Below, piece after piece: positions 25,263 to 36,624 of a stretch of 64,000 nt of DNA (its first letter is position 1; each line of letters begins with the position of its first letter). A program made the translations under genes and the position numbers. The notes under the pieces are model-generated. The model was not told the DNA's origin and ran no database searches. It worked only from the letters and a program-made list of their open reading frames with translations. Source of the DNA: Glandiceps talaboti (lineage: Eukaryota > Hemichordata > Enteropneusta > Spengelidae); contig NC_135563.1 of assembly GCF_964340395.1 (NCBI RefSeq), forward strand, positions 21,417,151-21,481,150, in the 5' to 3' direction.

Positions 25263-25790
25263 TTCTCTTTCTACACGGTGTCTGTTTGATATCATTGAAT
25301 GCTCTGCATGTACATTGTACATTGATGTGTAATATGCATGTTTTATATTTAAAGCAACACAATCATTTGGATTTAGACTTAAGTATTAAATGTGAGTGCC
25401 CCCAGATACATACATACAGTATTACATAGGGAACACATCTAATCCCTTGTTTCCTTTCCCATGTGATATGAATTATATACACAATTGTGCAATTTTATGT
25501 AGCTCAAATCTTATACGAGATCTTAATCTTGCCAGTTATATTTCCGTTGCTTCCACGAGTTTACAGTTTAATAAACGAAAACAACGGCATCCTTTGTAAC
25601 AACATTTGAACAACAAAACAAGCATGTCTAGCTGGTTAATTTATGTGAAAGGATTTTGAGTACGTCAAAAAAGGAAACAGGTCTTCATAGAAGACACACT
25701 CTCTCAAATACTTTACTTCTAAATGACTGAATAGTGGCAAATTATGACAAAATAGTGGCAATAAAGAATTACTAGAAAGTGACTTTGATA
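25263..25790. other. Unassigned DNA
   Basis: No gene, RNA or array seen. Confidence 0.4.
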
Positions 25791-25792
25791 TG

Positions 25793-26451
25793 CAAGAAAT
25801 AGCTTGATTTTAATAATTGATCCTGAAGGTCAAGCTCAAAAGTCGATGCCTTAAAATAAAGCTTATACCTGACAAAATGGGTGTTGACACTTGAACGAAG
25901 TCTGTGTATTAGTTTTCTTGTGAGATGCGATAAATCATAACTGTTCCTTACAAACATGGGTGCCAAAACGTGATATATGAGCACAAAAAGTAATGGATAT
26001 TGTGTGTTTCGTTTGTTATTTATTACCTTTAGACATGATTCGAAAGAAATTGGTTACATTTAAATTCTTCAAAGTGCTTAATTTTTGATAATCTACCCAG
26101 AAGATTAGGACAATGTCTAAGGTCACCGTCGTACAAGAAAGCTTGCATATGACTATTCTGGGTTAGACATATGAATTGAGTTTATGCAATCGTTATTTAT
26201 TTATTACAATAAATATGGCCGCTGTTCAGTAAAAAGTGATCTGAGAAGCTATTCCTGTGTATATTCTCTTTTTATATATTATTTGTAAGGAATTGGCAAA
26301 AAATGAATATGTACGAAATAGCTTGATTTTGATAATTGACTATGAAGGTCAAGTGCAAGGTCAAAAGTCAATGCCTTAAAATAACACTAGCACCTAATAA
26401 TGTAGCATCTAAAATTATGAAGTTGACACTTGAATGGAGTCTCTATGTATT
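25793..26451 (+). repeat. Direct repeat pair, arms about 120-140 bp
   Basis: 25793-25911 and 26313-26451 share AGAAATAGCTTGATTTT or ACGAAATAGCTTGATTTT, ATAATTGA, GAAGGTCAAG, TCAAAAGTC, ATGCCTTAAAATAA and GTTGACACTTGAA, with indels. The second copy carries about 20 extra bases. The arms enclose 0.4 kb of unrelated AT-rich sequence. Confidence 0.75.
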
Positions 26452-26519
26452 ACAGGTTTTATCTTCCAATTGGAAGATTATATTTCAGGGCTAGGTAATA
26501 TGTGTATGTGTCTATGTGT

Positions 26520-26524
26520 ATGTC

Positions 26525-26563
<39 letters not shown>

Positions 26564-26578
26564 GGCTGTCTGTCTGTC

Positions 26579-26623
<45 letters not shown>

Positions 26624-26624
26624 G
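26520..26624. repeat. (CTGT)n microsatellite
   Basis: A CTGT run with a GGCTGT and a CTCTGT interruption. Confidence 0.97.
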
Positions 26625-26642
26625 TTATCGTTTTCTCGAAAA

Positions 26643-27152
26643 CTGGCTGGCTGGCGTTAATTTATATACTGATTGGTGTTTGGTGATTGGTGAGTTAATT
26701 TAACGACGCTGCCGTTAATTTACATAATGATTAGCATTAATTTTGTATATTGCTTGGCATCAATTAACATGGTGATTGCCATGAATTGACATAATGGTTT
26801 GGCTTAATTTACATGATCACTAGCGTTAGTTTACATGATCGGAAATTAATTTACATAGTGACTGGCATTAATTTACATAGTGATTGGTGTTAATTTGCGA
26901 AGTGATTGGTGTTAATTTACATATGATAGGTATTACTTTACATGATGACTGGCGTTAATTTACATAATTATTGCGCTAATTTACATAATGATTGGCGTTA
27001 ATTTACATAATTATTGCGCTAATTTACAAAGTTGTTGGTATTAATTTACATGATGACTGGTGTTAGTTTACAGTGTGATTTGGGTAAATTTACATAATGA
27101 TTGGCATAACTTTACATAATGACTGATGTTAATTTGCATAATCATTGGCGTT
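26643..27152. repeat. 22-bp degenerate minisatellite
   Basis: About 22 units of a 22-mer close to TTAATTTACATAATGATTGGCG. Most units carry substitutions and 1-2 base indels. It ends about 700 bp upstream of the receptor gene's last 5' splice acceptor. Confidence 0.9.
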
Positions 27153-27850
27153 CAAATAAGTAAACATGCCATCACTACTTCAAAGACACAATTGTCAAAT
27201 CGTCATAAGTACTTAGACGGTATTCTGTTGTTATTTTGTACATAGAAATGTTTAGCCACTTCTCGAGGAATGATACCCTGTCTGTCCTACAGGCAGTATA
27301 ATTTCAGCCCATACACAGCTATGCTATGTCACTCGGCAAGTTATCAACTTTGGAAAATTGAATAGGAATACGTTATTAATTGGCCGAAAGCCAGTAACAC
27401 AGTGTTTAAGAGAAGAATAATGTTAGATATTCTGTAGGTTTTACAATATTTGCTGTAGTGCATATGTTTAGTATATGGCGGTCGTCATTTTCGACAAGTT
27501 CATAGTAAGAATACCAGCAGTCGTTGGTATGTTTACCATAGGGTAGGAATTTCATGGTATTAGATTACTACTCAGTGTCTGCAATGTTCTCATTGAAAGT
27601 CAATGGATACATTGCCAAATTTAAGTGTGTAAATCTTTAACACGAATAGCCAGATTGATTTAGGTACAATGAATAATTATGAGAAACTATTTCCTGGTGA
27701 GGTTCAGCGTTTGAATATTGCACAGTCCTCGTGTAAATATCAACGTGTATTCTAAGAATCATTATACTTATTGAAATGTTATTAATAAATATAGTTTGGT
27801 TTTTTTAAATAGCAAACTACAAATTGAAATTGTTATCCTATTTTCAATCC
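27153..27850. other. DNA upstream of the receptor coding exon
   Basis: No coding seen. If the acceptor at 27851-27854 is used, this is the end of the receptor gene's 5' intron. A pyrimidine-rich tract (TTGTTATCCTATTTTC) precedes the acceptor. Confidence 0.4.
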
Positions 27851-27854
27851 ACAG

Positions 27855-28032
27855 GTAAAGAGTGATCAAAGGAAGTCTATAAGGGAGAGTGTTGTATCCA
27901 TTGCCATTACATTTCAATCTGGCGATAGCCATCAACTTAATCCGGGAGAGTCTATGTTGAGACTTCAGACGCCTTGAGAAGACTGACGCTGCATTTCATC
28001 TTGTTATCGATCATTTTTGTATCTTTATTGCC
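27855..28032 (+). other. 5' UTR part of the receptor exon (predicted)
   Basis: TTTTCAATCCACAG at 27841-27854 is a good splice acceptor, so the exon with the receptor start codon probably opens at 27855. There is no in-frame upstream ATG that would lengthen the protein convincingly. Confidence 0.5.
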
Positions 28033-29844
28033 ATGTCGTTCTGGGGGAATTTTCACAATCCAAATACATCATTGGGATGGTCAGGAAGACTGGGAAATTC
28101 ATCAGAAATGAGTCTTGAACATCTATTGGCAAATATATTAGGGAAACCTCAACCAGATGTGTTTACAGAATCTCATCACCCATACGACCCTGATGTCAAA
28201 GCAGTTTTGATATCTATGTATGTTGTGGTCATTCTGTTTTCATTCATCGGCAATGGCTTGGTCTGTTATATTGTCATGCGAAGGAGAAATATGAGAAACG
28301 TTACAAATTTCTTTTTGGCAAATCAGTCATTCTCAGATATTGTAATGACTATTCTGAACGCCCCATTCCATCTTATACGCAATATAACACCAAGTTGGCC
28401 TTTCGGGTTAGCATTATGTCATACTGTCGACTATTCTATGAATGTATCTATCTACGTGTCTACTTTGACATTGATTGCAATAGCTTTGGACAGGCACCAG
28501 GTACTCATACATCCCATGAGACCACGTATGACGATGACAGCTGCCTGGGTGGTAGTTATTTTCACATGGTGTTTGGCGTTCATATTATCGTTACCAATGG
28601 CGATCTACAGGACACTGGAGTATTTCGAAAGTTTGGATGTGTTTGCATGTATTCCAAATCCACCCTCGTGGAACTTTGCTAAATATTTTCAACTGGTCAC
28701 TGTCATTCTTCAATATTGTATACCCCTGTGTATGATAACTACAGCCTACCTTAGAATTTCAAGAAAGATATGGTCACGAACAGCTATCAGTGATTATATC
28801 ACGGCCGAACAACAGACAATGCAAGCAAGAGCAAAACGTCAGTCAATACGAATGCTTGTTGTGGTGGTGGTCATATTTGCGATTTGTTGGTTTCCAATCA
28901 ATGCTTACCTGTTGGGATACTGGTTTCATCCTACGTTTAAGCATGAGTCACTTGCCTATGTTATTTGTCATTTGGTTGCTATGACCAGCCTGTCTTGCAA
29001 TCCAATAGTGTACTGTTGGATGAGTGAAGGTTTCAGAAATGAGTTTAAATCCCTACTTAGGAGAGCAAAGAAAGCACCTCCACCAAGTTGCAGTGATGGA
29101 CCAACTGCAAAGCAGACCAAACCAGAAACCAATATGACTACGACCAAGAACATTGACAATGGTACAGGGGAAAACATTCGCAAATCTACAGGCACTTTAT
29201 CTACAAACGTGTTGTGTTCCGAGGAAGACGAATTTGGCTTGGTAACATTTTCATCTGTAATTTCTCGAGGAAATGAGGTACCAACAACTAATAATATCAC
29301 TAGGATTAGACATGTCGTTGACCATGATATCGTAAGAAACAGTATTGATGTCCGAAACGAGCACATAAGTAATAGCTACCTTTCTGAGGACTCCAGCGTT
29401 TATCACTGTCTTCGTAAGTGGCCTGGCAGTCTTGAAAAGACACACATAATTACGCGAACTTTACCGCCTCCTGTAGTTAAACAGGTTCCGTCATTACTGC
29501 CTTCAAACAAACAAAAGAGATCTCCAACACCACCACATCGAACAAGATCATCTCAGCATAATAAACTACAATCATACACGATCCAAAGGAACTCACAAAA
29601 GTTCTTAACACAACCTTACCATGGCCCAAACAAACTCACAGACGTCTTAGCACAACCGATAAAAACCGAGTCAAAATTGCCTCCTTTACAATCAACAGCA
29701 AGATCATCGCAAAATTCGAAGCTAAAACAAGAGCGATGGATGTCTCCAAAGCAGAAGAGACGATCAGATGTTAGGCATACGCCAAAGATTCCACAGGCCT
29801 ACCCAAACTGTTCAAAATCATTTCTCTCCGAAGATTATCTGTAA
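28033..29844 (+). CDS. GPR83-like rhodopsin-class neuropeptide receptor, 603 aa
   Basis: An intact single-exon GPCR at the plasma membrane, signalling through G proteins. The extracellular N-terminus (1-54) has N-glycosylation sites at N11 and N22. Seven helices fit at about 55-82, 91-114, 128-158, 170-191, 217-240, 272-298 and 305-330. Class A landmarks: GN 73-74, D102 in helix 2, C129-C206 disulfide, DRH 153-155 in place of DRY, W179 and P188, P231 and Y239, CWFP 285-288, NPIVY 323-327, helix 8 about 332-347. The stretch LTLIAIALDRHQVLIHPMRPR with the preceding LNAPFHLIRN block is the GPR83 signature; vertebrate GPR83 responds to the neuropeptide PEN. The tail (348-603) is far longer than usual in GPR83, rich in Ser, Thr, Pro and Lys, with S(Y/F)LSED twice and RSSQ(H/N)-x-KL twice, ending DYL, a class III PDZ-ligand pattern. 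The ligand here is unknown. A neighbouring NPY/tachykinin-type receptor is the main alternative identity. Confidence 0.93.
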   Translation: MSFWGNFHNPNTSLGWSGRLGNSSEMSLEHLLANILGKPQPDVFTESHHPYDPDVKAVLISMYVVVILFSFIGNGLVCYIVMRRRNMRNVTNFFLANQSFSDIVMTILNAPFHLIRNITPSWPFGLALCHTVDYSMNVSIYVSTLTLIAIALDRHQVLIHPMRPRMTMTAAWVVVIFTWCLAFILSLPMAIYRTLEYFESLDVFACIPNPPSWNFAKYFQLVTVILQYCIPLCMITTAYLRISRKIWSRTAISDYITAEQQTMQARAKRQSIRMLVVVVVIFAICWFPINAYLLGYWFHPTFKHESLAYVICHLVAMTSLSCNPIVYCWMSEGFRNEFKSLLRRAKKAPPPSCSDGPTAKQTKPETNMTTTKNIDNGTGENIRKSTGTLSTNVLCSEEDEFGLVTFSSVISRGNEVPTTNNITRIRHVVDHDIVRNSIDVRNEHISNSYLSEDSSVYHCLRKWPGSLEKTHIITRTLPPPVVKQVPSLLPSNKQKRSPTPPHRTRSSQHNKLQSYTIQRNSQKFLTQPYHGPNKLTDVLAQPIKTESKLPPLQSTARSSQNSKLKQERWMSPKQKRRSDVRHTPKIPQAYPNCSKSFLSEDYL

Positions 29845-29909
29845 GGGTTGTTTGGCGTACAAAAGATAACTCTTTTTACCTCTTGTAAGGAGAGTAATGT
29901 CTGAATGCC

Positions 29910-29937
29910 TGTCTGTCTGTCTGTCTGTCTGTCCATG

Positions 29938-29978
<41 letters not shown>

Positions 29979-29979
29979 T
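29910..29979. repeat. (CTGT)n(AT)n(GT)n microsatellite
   Basis: It lies 65 bp past the receptor stop codon and so probably within its 3' UTR. Confidence 0.95.
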
Positions 29980-30137
29980 CGTTTGTGTTTCAGTGAACAG
30001 AAAATATCTCAACAACTACTCCTCCAATCTTAGGAAAATTACAACACGTATATTATGGCTTTCAGAGATACCTCCCTACTGAGACTATTATCAAACCAAC
30101 GTCCAATATCTTATAAATGTTGTATCAACATGTCACG

Positions 30138-30260
30138 ACAATAGTTTTAGTTTGTGTCAGAAGCCTCGATTACCAGGGTAATAATTATAAAGCGCTTTGA
30201 GCACAGACTGGGAAAGTGCTATATAAAAACCAATATTATTATTATTATTATTATTATTAC
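30138..30260 (+). repeat. L2/SINE-type 3' tail with (ATT)n
   Basis: AAAGCGCTTTGAGCACAGAC, then GGAAAGTGCTATATAAAAACC and (ATT)n is the widespread 3' tail of L2/CR1-group LINEs and their SINEs in animals. The upstream body (ACAATAGTTTTAG-TTTGTGTC, GAAGCCTCGATTA) recurs without the tail at 30870-30920. Confidence 0.75.
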
Positions 30261-30869
30261 ATGTTATGATAAGTAAAAGAACTGATTAGATTTTCAATTG
30301 GTACAAATCATATGTATATTAATACTGCATTTGCATAAATAATGAGTTTTTATCAGTGATTAAATTCCTAAGAATTAAGGCTTGAAATTACACGTAACTT
30401 AGCACTTAGATTTAATGAAAATACTTATATATGCTTGACTTCTTCGGTAAACATACTGTGCGATATTAATGAGAAATTTCTAATAGAGTCAGCTTTCACA
30501 TTACCCTTGTCGCCTTGAGAGTGTGCTGCAACTTGCCCGAGTATAAAGCTATTAACATACTCATATTCGTGACTTTTATATCCACACAGTTATACATTGA
30601 CTTGTTTTTTATGGATTTCCTTGCTTGCATGTTTGTTTTTCGTAACAGGAACCGTAAAAATAAGAAGTTACTAAACATACGCAAGTAATAACACTATATT
30701 TATAAAATTTCGTATTCCGATATGTCCGATATTTAGAAGTAATCTGTGCATATTCACTCTATTTGATTCCCTTTGGGCGATTCAGCTATATAATACCAGT
30801 CCTCCATATTTAGATTCGTACAACAGAGGAACCGCTATCACCCACTTGTGTAATCTTCCACATTGAAGA

Positions 30870-30920
30870 ACAATAGTTTTAGTTTTGTGTCTATCTTAAA
30901 ACCGAAGCCTCGATTAATAG
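30870..30920 (+). repeat. Tail-less second copy of the 30138 element body
   Basis: ACAATAGTTTTAGTTTTGTGTC and CGAAGCCTCGATTA repeat the body of 30138-30180 with a short insertion. The AAAGCGCTTTGAG tail is missing. Confidence 0.6.
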
Positions 30921-31193
30921 AGTCGTGTCCATTAGGATGATGTAATAGTGAAAATAGAACTTTTCAAACTTCACCTGTTTCCAACGATTTATTTGTATTT
31001 AACTGTGAATTTTTGTCTATGCTATGTGTGGACTTGTTGTGATATGTATGGTGTCTGTTTTTAGTCTGTGATACTTTGCTTGAGTTCTTTCTGTTCGAAA
31101 AGCAAGAGTACTGATATTAAGAACAATTACATTCGCATATATAGCGTTTTTTAAATGTCAACATATCAATAATAAATATGAATACTTCAAAAT

Positions 31194-33456
31194 TAAATTC
31201 AACACTACTGTTTACTTAACAACATCATTGATCTGTACTGTTATCTACTCAACAAACATCATTTGTCTGTACTGTTATTTACTCTACAAACATCATTGAT
31301 CTGTAGTTATTTACTCAACAAACATCATTGATCTGTACTGTTATTTACTCTACAAACCATTGATCTGTACTGTTATTTACTTAACAAACATCATTGATCT
31401 GCACTGTTATTTACTCAACAAACGTCATTGATCTGTACTGTTATTTACTTAACAAACATCATTGATCTGCACTGTTATTTACTATACAAACCATTGATCT
31501 GTACTGTTATTTACTCTACAAACATCATTGATCTGTACTGTTATTTACTGTACAAACATCATTGGTCTGTACTGTTATTTACTCTACAAACATCATTGAT
31601 CTGTACTGTTATTTACTTAACAAACATCATTGATCTGCACTGTTATTTACTCAACAAACGTCATTGATCTGTACTGTTATTTACTCTACAAACATCATTG
31701 ATCTGTACTGTTATTTACTGTACAAACATCATTGATCTGTGCTGTTATTTACTCTACAAACATCATTGATCTGTACTGTTATTTACTGTACAAACATCAT
31801 TGGTCTGTACTGTTATTTACTCTACAAACATCATTGATCTGTACTGTTATTTACTCTACAAACATCATTGATCTGTGCTGTTATTTACTCTACAAACATC
31901 ATTGATCTGTACTGTTATCTACTCAATAAACATCATTGATCTGTACTGTTATTTACTCTACAAACATCATTGCTGTGTACTGTTATCTACTCAACAAACA
32001 TCATTGATCTGTACTGTTATTTACTCTACAAACATCATTGATCTGTACTGTTATTTACTCTACAAACATGATTGATCTGTGTTGTTATTTACTAATTCAA
32101 CACTAGTATTTACTTAACAAACATCATTGATCTGTACTGTTATCTACTCAACAAACATCAGTGATCTGTACTGTTATTTACTCAACAAACATCATTGGTC
32201 TGTACTGTTATCTACTCAACAAACATCATTGGTCTGTACTGTTATTTACTGTACAAACATCATTGATCTGTACTGTTATTTACTCTACAAACATCATTGA
32301 TCTGTGCTGTTATTTACTCTACAAACATCATTGATCTGTGCTGTTATTTACTCTACAAACATCATTGATCTGTACTGTTATTTACTCTAAACATCATTGA
32401 TCTGTGCTGTTATTTACTCTACAAACATCATTGATCTGTAGTTATTTACTCAACAAACGTAATTGATCTGTGCTGTTATTTACTCAACAAACATGATTGA
32501 TCTGTGCTGTTATTTACTCTACAAACATCATTGATCTGTACTGTTATCTACTCAACAAACGTCATTGATCTGTACTGTTATCTACTCAACAAACATCATT
32601 GGTCTGTACTGTTATTTACTGTACAAACACCATTGATCTGTACTGTTATTTACTCTACAAACATCATTGATCTGTGCTGTTATTTACTCTACAAACATCA
32701 TTGATCTGTACTGTTATCTACTCTACAAACATCATTGATCTGTACTGTTATTTACTCTACAAACATCATTGATCTGTACTGTTATCTACTCAACAAACAT
32801 GATTGATCTGTGCTGTTATTTACTCTACAAACATCATTGATCTGTACTGTTATCTACTCAACAAACGTCATTGATCTGTACTGTTATCTACTCAACAAAC
32901 ATCATTGATCTGTACTGTTATCTACTCAACAAACGTCATTGATCTGTACTGTTATCTACTCAACAAACATCATTGATCTGTACTGTTATTTACTGTACAA
33001 ACACCATTGATCTGTACTGTTATTTACTCTACAAACATCATTGATCTGCACTGTTATTTACTCTACAAACATCATTGATCTGTGCTGTTATTTACTAATT
33101 CAACACTAGTATTTACTCTACAAACATCATTGATCTGTACTGTTATTTACTCAACAAACGTCATTGATCTGTACTGTTATTTACTCTACAAACATCATTG
33201 ATCTGTACTGTTATATACTCAACAAACATCATTGATCTGTGCTGTTATTTACTCAACAAACATCATTGATCTGTACTGTTATCTACTCAACAAACATCAT
33301 TGATCTGTACTGTTATATACTCAACAAACATCATTGATCTGTGCTGTTATTTACTCAACAAACATCATTGATCTGTAGTTATTTACTCTACAAACATCAT
33401 TGATCTGTACTATTATTTACTCAACAAACGTCATTGATCTGTACTGTTACTTACTC
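31194..33456. repeat. 34-bp satellite array, about 66 units, higher-order
   Basis: The unit is close to ACTGTTATTTACTCTACAAA plus CATCATTGATCTGT. Recurrent variants are ACTCAAC/ACTCTAC/ACTGTAC/ACTTAAC, TGTACTG/TGTGCTG/TGCACTG and a 4-base-shorter GATCTGTAGTTATTT. An atypical spacer, AATTCAACACTA, occurs at the start, near 32092 and near 33096, dividing the array into blocks of about 0.9, 1.0 and 0.36 kb. Open frames inside (31428-31667, 31875-32075, 32504-32704) are translations of the repeat. Confidence 0.97.
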
Positions 33457-34285
33457 TTTTGTAACTCTACGTAATTTCCGTTGTAAAAAAAGTACATTTT
33501 TGGATTTTTGTTATACTTTAATAATTCCTTAGTCTTTGTCAAACTTTTCAAATATAGTGTTATATATTATACACGTGTATGATTTTAAAAACTCAGTACT
33601 TGTTAAGTATTCTGATTGGAATAGAGTTTAAATCATAAAAATGAAGAAAACTTTGTTATCCACAGAGTATATTATTTGTATTTTTGAAACAAAGACGATG
33701 GCATTAATGTCATTTGTACAACAATTGTATCGGTTTTTTTTTAAAACTGTTACAATGATGGGCACAGGATGCAACGATTGTTCGTATTACTACGGATTCA
33801 TGAATATTTTACACCATGCATTCTTTTCCAAAAATGTTTTTGTACCTGTAATAGCATTTTAACTCATGCTAAGGGGTCAAATTAGAACAAGAAGATCGAC
33901 TTATTATATGCATGTACAGTGCATGGAGTGGAAGTTATTGTTTCGGCCAAGAAATCGATTGATTGTCGAGTCATCACGCACCTAGATGGTAAAATTACAT
34001 TATACACTATATAGATCACTCAGGGGAACAATGATCTAAAATTTAAGTTTGAAAAAACTGTACTAAGAAGTATTTTAATGATAATATAGTAAAACAGAAA
34101 GAAAACAATGGGACGAGTAATATTTATGGAAAATATCAATAGGATCGAGGTTTCCAGGGAAAGCAAACTAAATGTTTTTATTGTCAAAGTTCCTTGCCTT
34201 TTGTTGTTACTTGGGATTTTGGGCATTAAAAGTTGTATATTGCAACTTGCTTATCATTGTTAGAGTGTTTGCAAACGTTTGTATG
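33457..34285. other. Unassigned AT-rich DNA
   Basis: A 73-codon open frame at 33641-33862 (+) is unrecognisable. Confidence 0.4.
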
Positions 34286-34290
34286 TTTCA

Positions 34291-34374
34291 TTAATTAATT
34301 AATTAATTAATTAATATTAATTAATTAATTCGTTTGTCCGTTCGTTCGCTTGTTTGTTTGTTTGTTTGTTTGTT
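34291..34374. repeat. (TTAA)n and (TTTG)n short arrays
   Basis: TTAA repeats with one ATATT break run into CGTT/TTTG units. Confidence 0.9.
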
Positions 34375-35057
34375 CGTATGTACGTACATTCATGCGTTTA
34401 TTCTTTCGTCCATAATGTACACGTACATATTCTATGTATGATTGCTTTGTGGAAAGGTTTTTGTCTGAAATGTCAAGGTTGTATCTATACTGTATTTTCC
34501 TTTTTTAGTTCAGTTCTGTTGTTTCCTATCAAGATGATATTTACATGTCACGTTATCATCTTTAGGGCACAACTGTTCATCATTGCATATTTAACTTGCT
34601 GACGTCACTGGTACAAATTGTTACCCATCCTAAATCTGTTATCGTCAGCATCCATGTCATGCTCCTGTACATAAGATTATTTGACCTTTAGCTAAGATTG
34701 CCAAAATGGTAGAATTTAAACCCAATACAGAAAAGACGATATTTCCAATCTATCAAAGGTTGAAGAAAACGAATGCTAATTTAAATATCAGGAACTGACA
34801 AGATTAACTTTTACGAGGAAAATTATCAGACTGACATCAGTCTTTAAAAATTGGTGTACGTAATGTCGTCGATTTCCGTACTTTAAAAAAACATCATCAT
34901 AGAAGCCAAAAGAACATTGTTCAATTTTATTTAGAAAGAAAAGCCTGTCATGACAGGATAAAACATAACACACTAATTGGCAAACTGGCTGAAGGTTGTT
35001 TGTATATGGATGATAGTGAAATTCTGTAGGAAGCATTTAGCATGATCGTTTGAAGAT
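34375..35057. other. Unassigned AT-rich DNA
   Basis: Nothing that I can support apart from chance open frames. Confidence 0.4.
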
Positions 35058-36624
35058 CAGTTCCGTAGCCTGCGGGGGGGGCGCCAAGGGGGGGGGGGGG
35101 GGGGGGCAGCTGCCCCCCCCCCCTGAGATTTTGGAAAAAAGAAAGAAAAAAGCTACTTTTTGAATACTAGTATATAGCGATGCTATTAAAATCGTTATTT
35201 ACGTGACGATTCCTAGCATGCGCGATTTAAATGGATAGTTCACTAAAGTGACTGTACACTGACTCATGGCTAATGTGTATCGTATATCGCTATTGTACGC
35301 TGGCTTAACTTTGAATTAAAATGTGTCCAGTTAAAAATTGTAACATTTTGCAGCAAATTAAAATAATTTTGCGCGGGAAAGTACAAAAGAAGTGCGCACA
35401 AGCATATACATTTTCTGCGAGTAACAGTAGTCTTGAAAGTCTCCTTCATTTGAAGATAGCAAGTCGCAATTATAATGTCAGCGAGTGAAACTTGGTGGCC
35501 CTGAAAAACTATTATACTAGGTACGCAGTTTAAGATCCACTATTTGAAGATATTTCTTCAATAATTGTGTTCGACGTTGTCTTTGGTTAAAATGTTGTTT
35601 GATATAATTATCTCATTACACTGACACTAGCGTTATTCCGCAATTCATTTTGAAGCGACAATTTGCTATGGAAAGAATGGCCCTGAATTTGTAAACAAAG
35701 CTGTACCTTCGACATCAAAATCCAAACTTCAATTTCCATTATAATGACAAGGAGAATTCACTGAGTTCACCTTTGGTTCCGACATAAACGAGGCCATAAC
35801 AGTCTTGGGAGTTGGGTAAAGAAAATGATTATTTTGTTGTGTTACTTATTTGAGAAAGCACCATCCATTTTTTTTACTTTGAATGTAACATCTTTTCGGC
35901 AACTACTTTGAAAGATACGACTGTTATATTTTTAGGCCAGAAAAAATGAAAAAGCTGTTCAACCTACCCATATATTTTTTTCTGGTGATGGGCAATATAT
36001 CCTCATGCGGGCTTCGCATTTTTTTTCAAAATTAAGGATATTTCTTTATATTTTCTGAATAGTACATGTAACATATACGTTTAGTCTATTCCAAATTATA
36101 TAATATCTTATACAGTGGTTTACTTGGCTATGATGTTGCATACAAGCATGAATTGAGATTAAATATCCAATGTGCACTAAAAAGAATTGGACAAAAGTTT
36201 ACGACCATTGGGCCATCAAAAGTCTGAAAGTCTTGAAATGTTTTGCTCTTTATTCGGGATTTTTTCAACGAAATTAAACTTCAGGAGAAGTCATTAACCA
36301 TGTGCACATAAGCATAATATATTTTAGCTTTGCCACAACAAATATATTTTGCTGTCATTATATATGGTTTGTTTTATCCTTGTCAAGCATTGTGAAAAAA
36401 TGAAATCGACCTACTTACCCAACGTGATGGGTTAGGTTACCCGTTGACAAGCATTTTTTTTTTTTCTGACCTTACATATGATGTTTAATTGCGTATGCTA
36501 AAATATATATTATGTAATGTATATACACATTTATGTAAATTAACACTGTTCTAAATTTTAAATGCATGATTGCACCAAGACAAAGTTCTGCCCCCCTTGG
36601 CAATTTGGTCAGGCTACGGCCCTG
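35058..36624. mobile_element. Non-autonomous hAT-like DNA transposon, 1.57 kb
   Basis: The left end CAGTTCCGTAGCCTG (35058-35072) and right end CAGGCTACGGCCCTG (36610-36624) are 15-bp terminal inverted repeats with two differences. GAAGAT occurs right outside the left end and overlaps the right end, consistent with a target-site duplication whose exact length is uncertain. Next to the left end a G run, CAGCTG and a C run form a strong palindrome (about 35082-35124). No transposase frame is present, so movement would depend on an enzyme encoded elsewhere. CAG...CTG termini fit hAT elements, but the superfamily is inferred. A truncated sister is at 22123-22478. Confidence 0.8.

Noticed and set aside
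31194-33456. CRISPR-like array (34-bp repeats)
   Set aside because: Units abut directly with no unique spacers, and the context is animal DNA. It is a satellite. The same holds for the 30-bp and 36-bp arrays.
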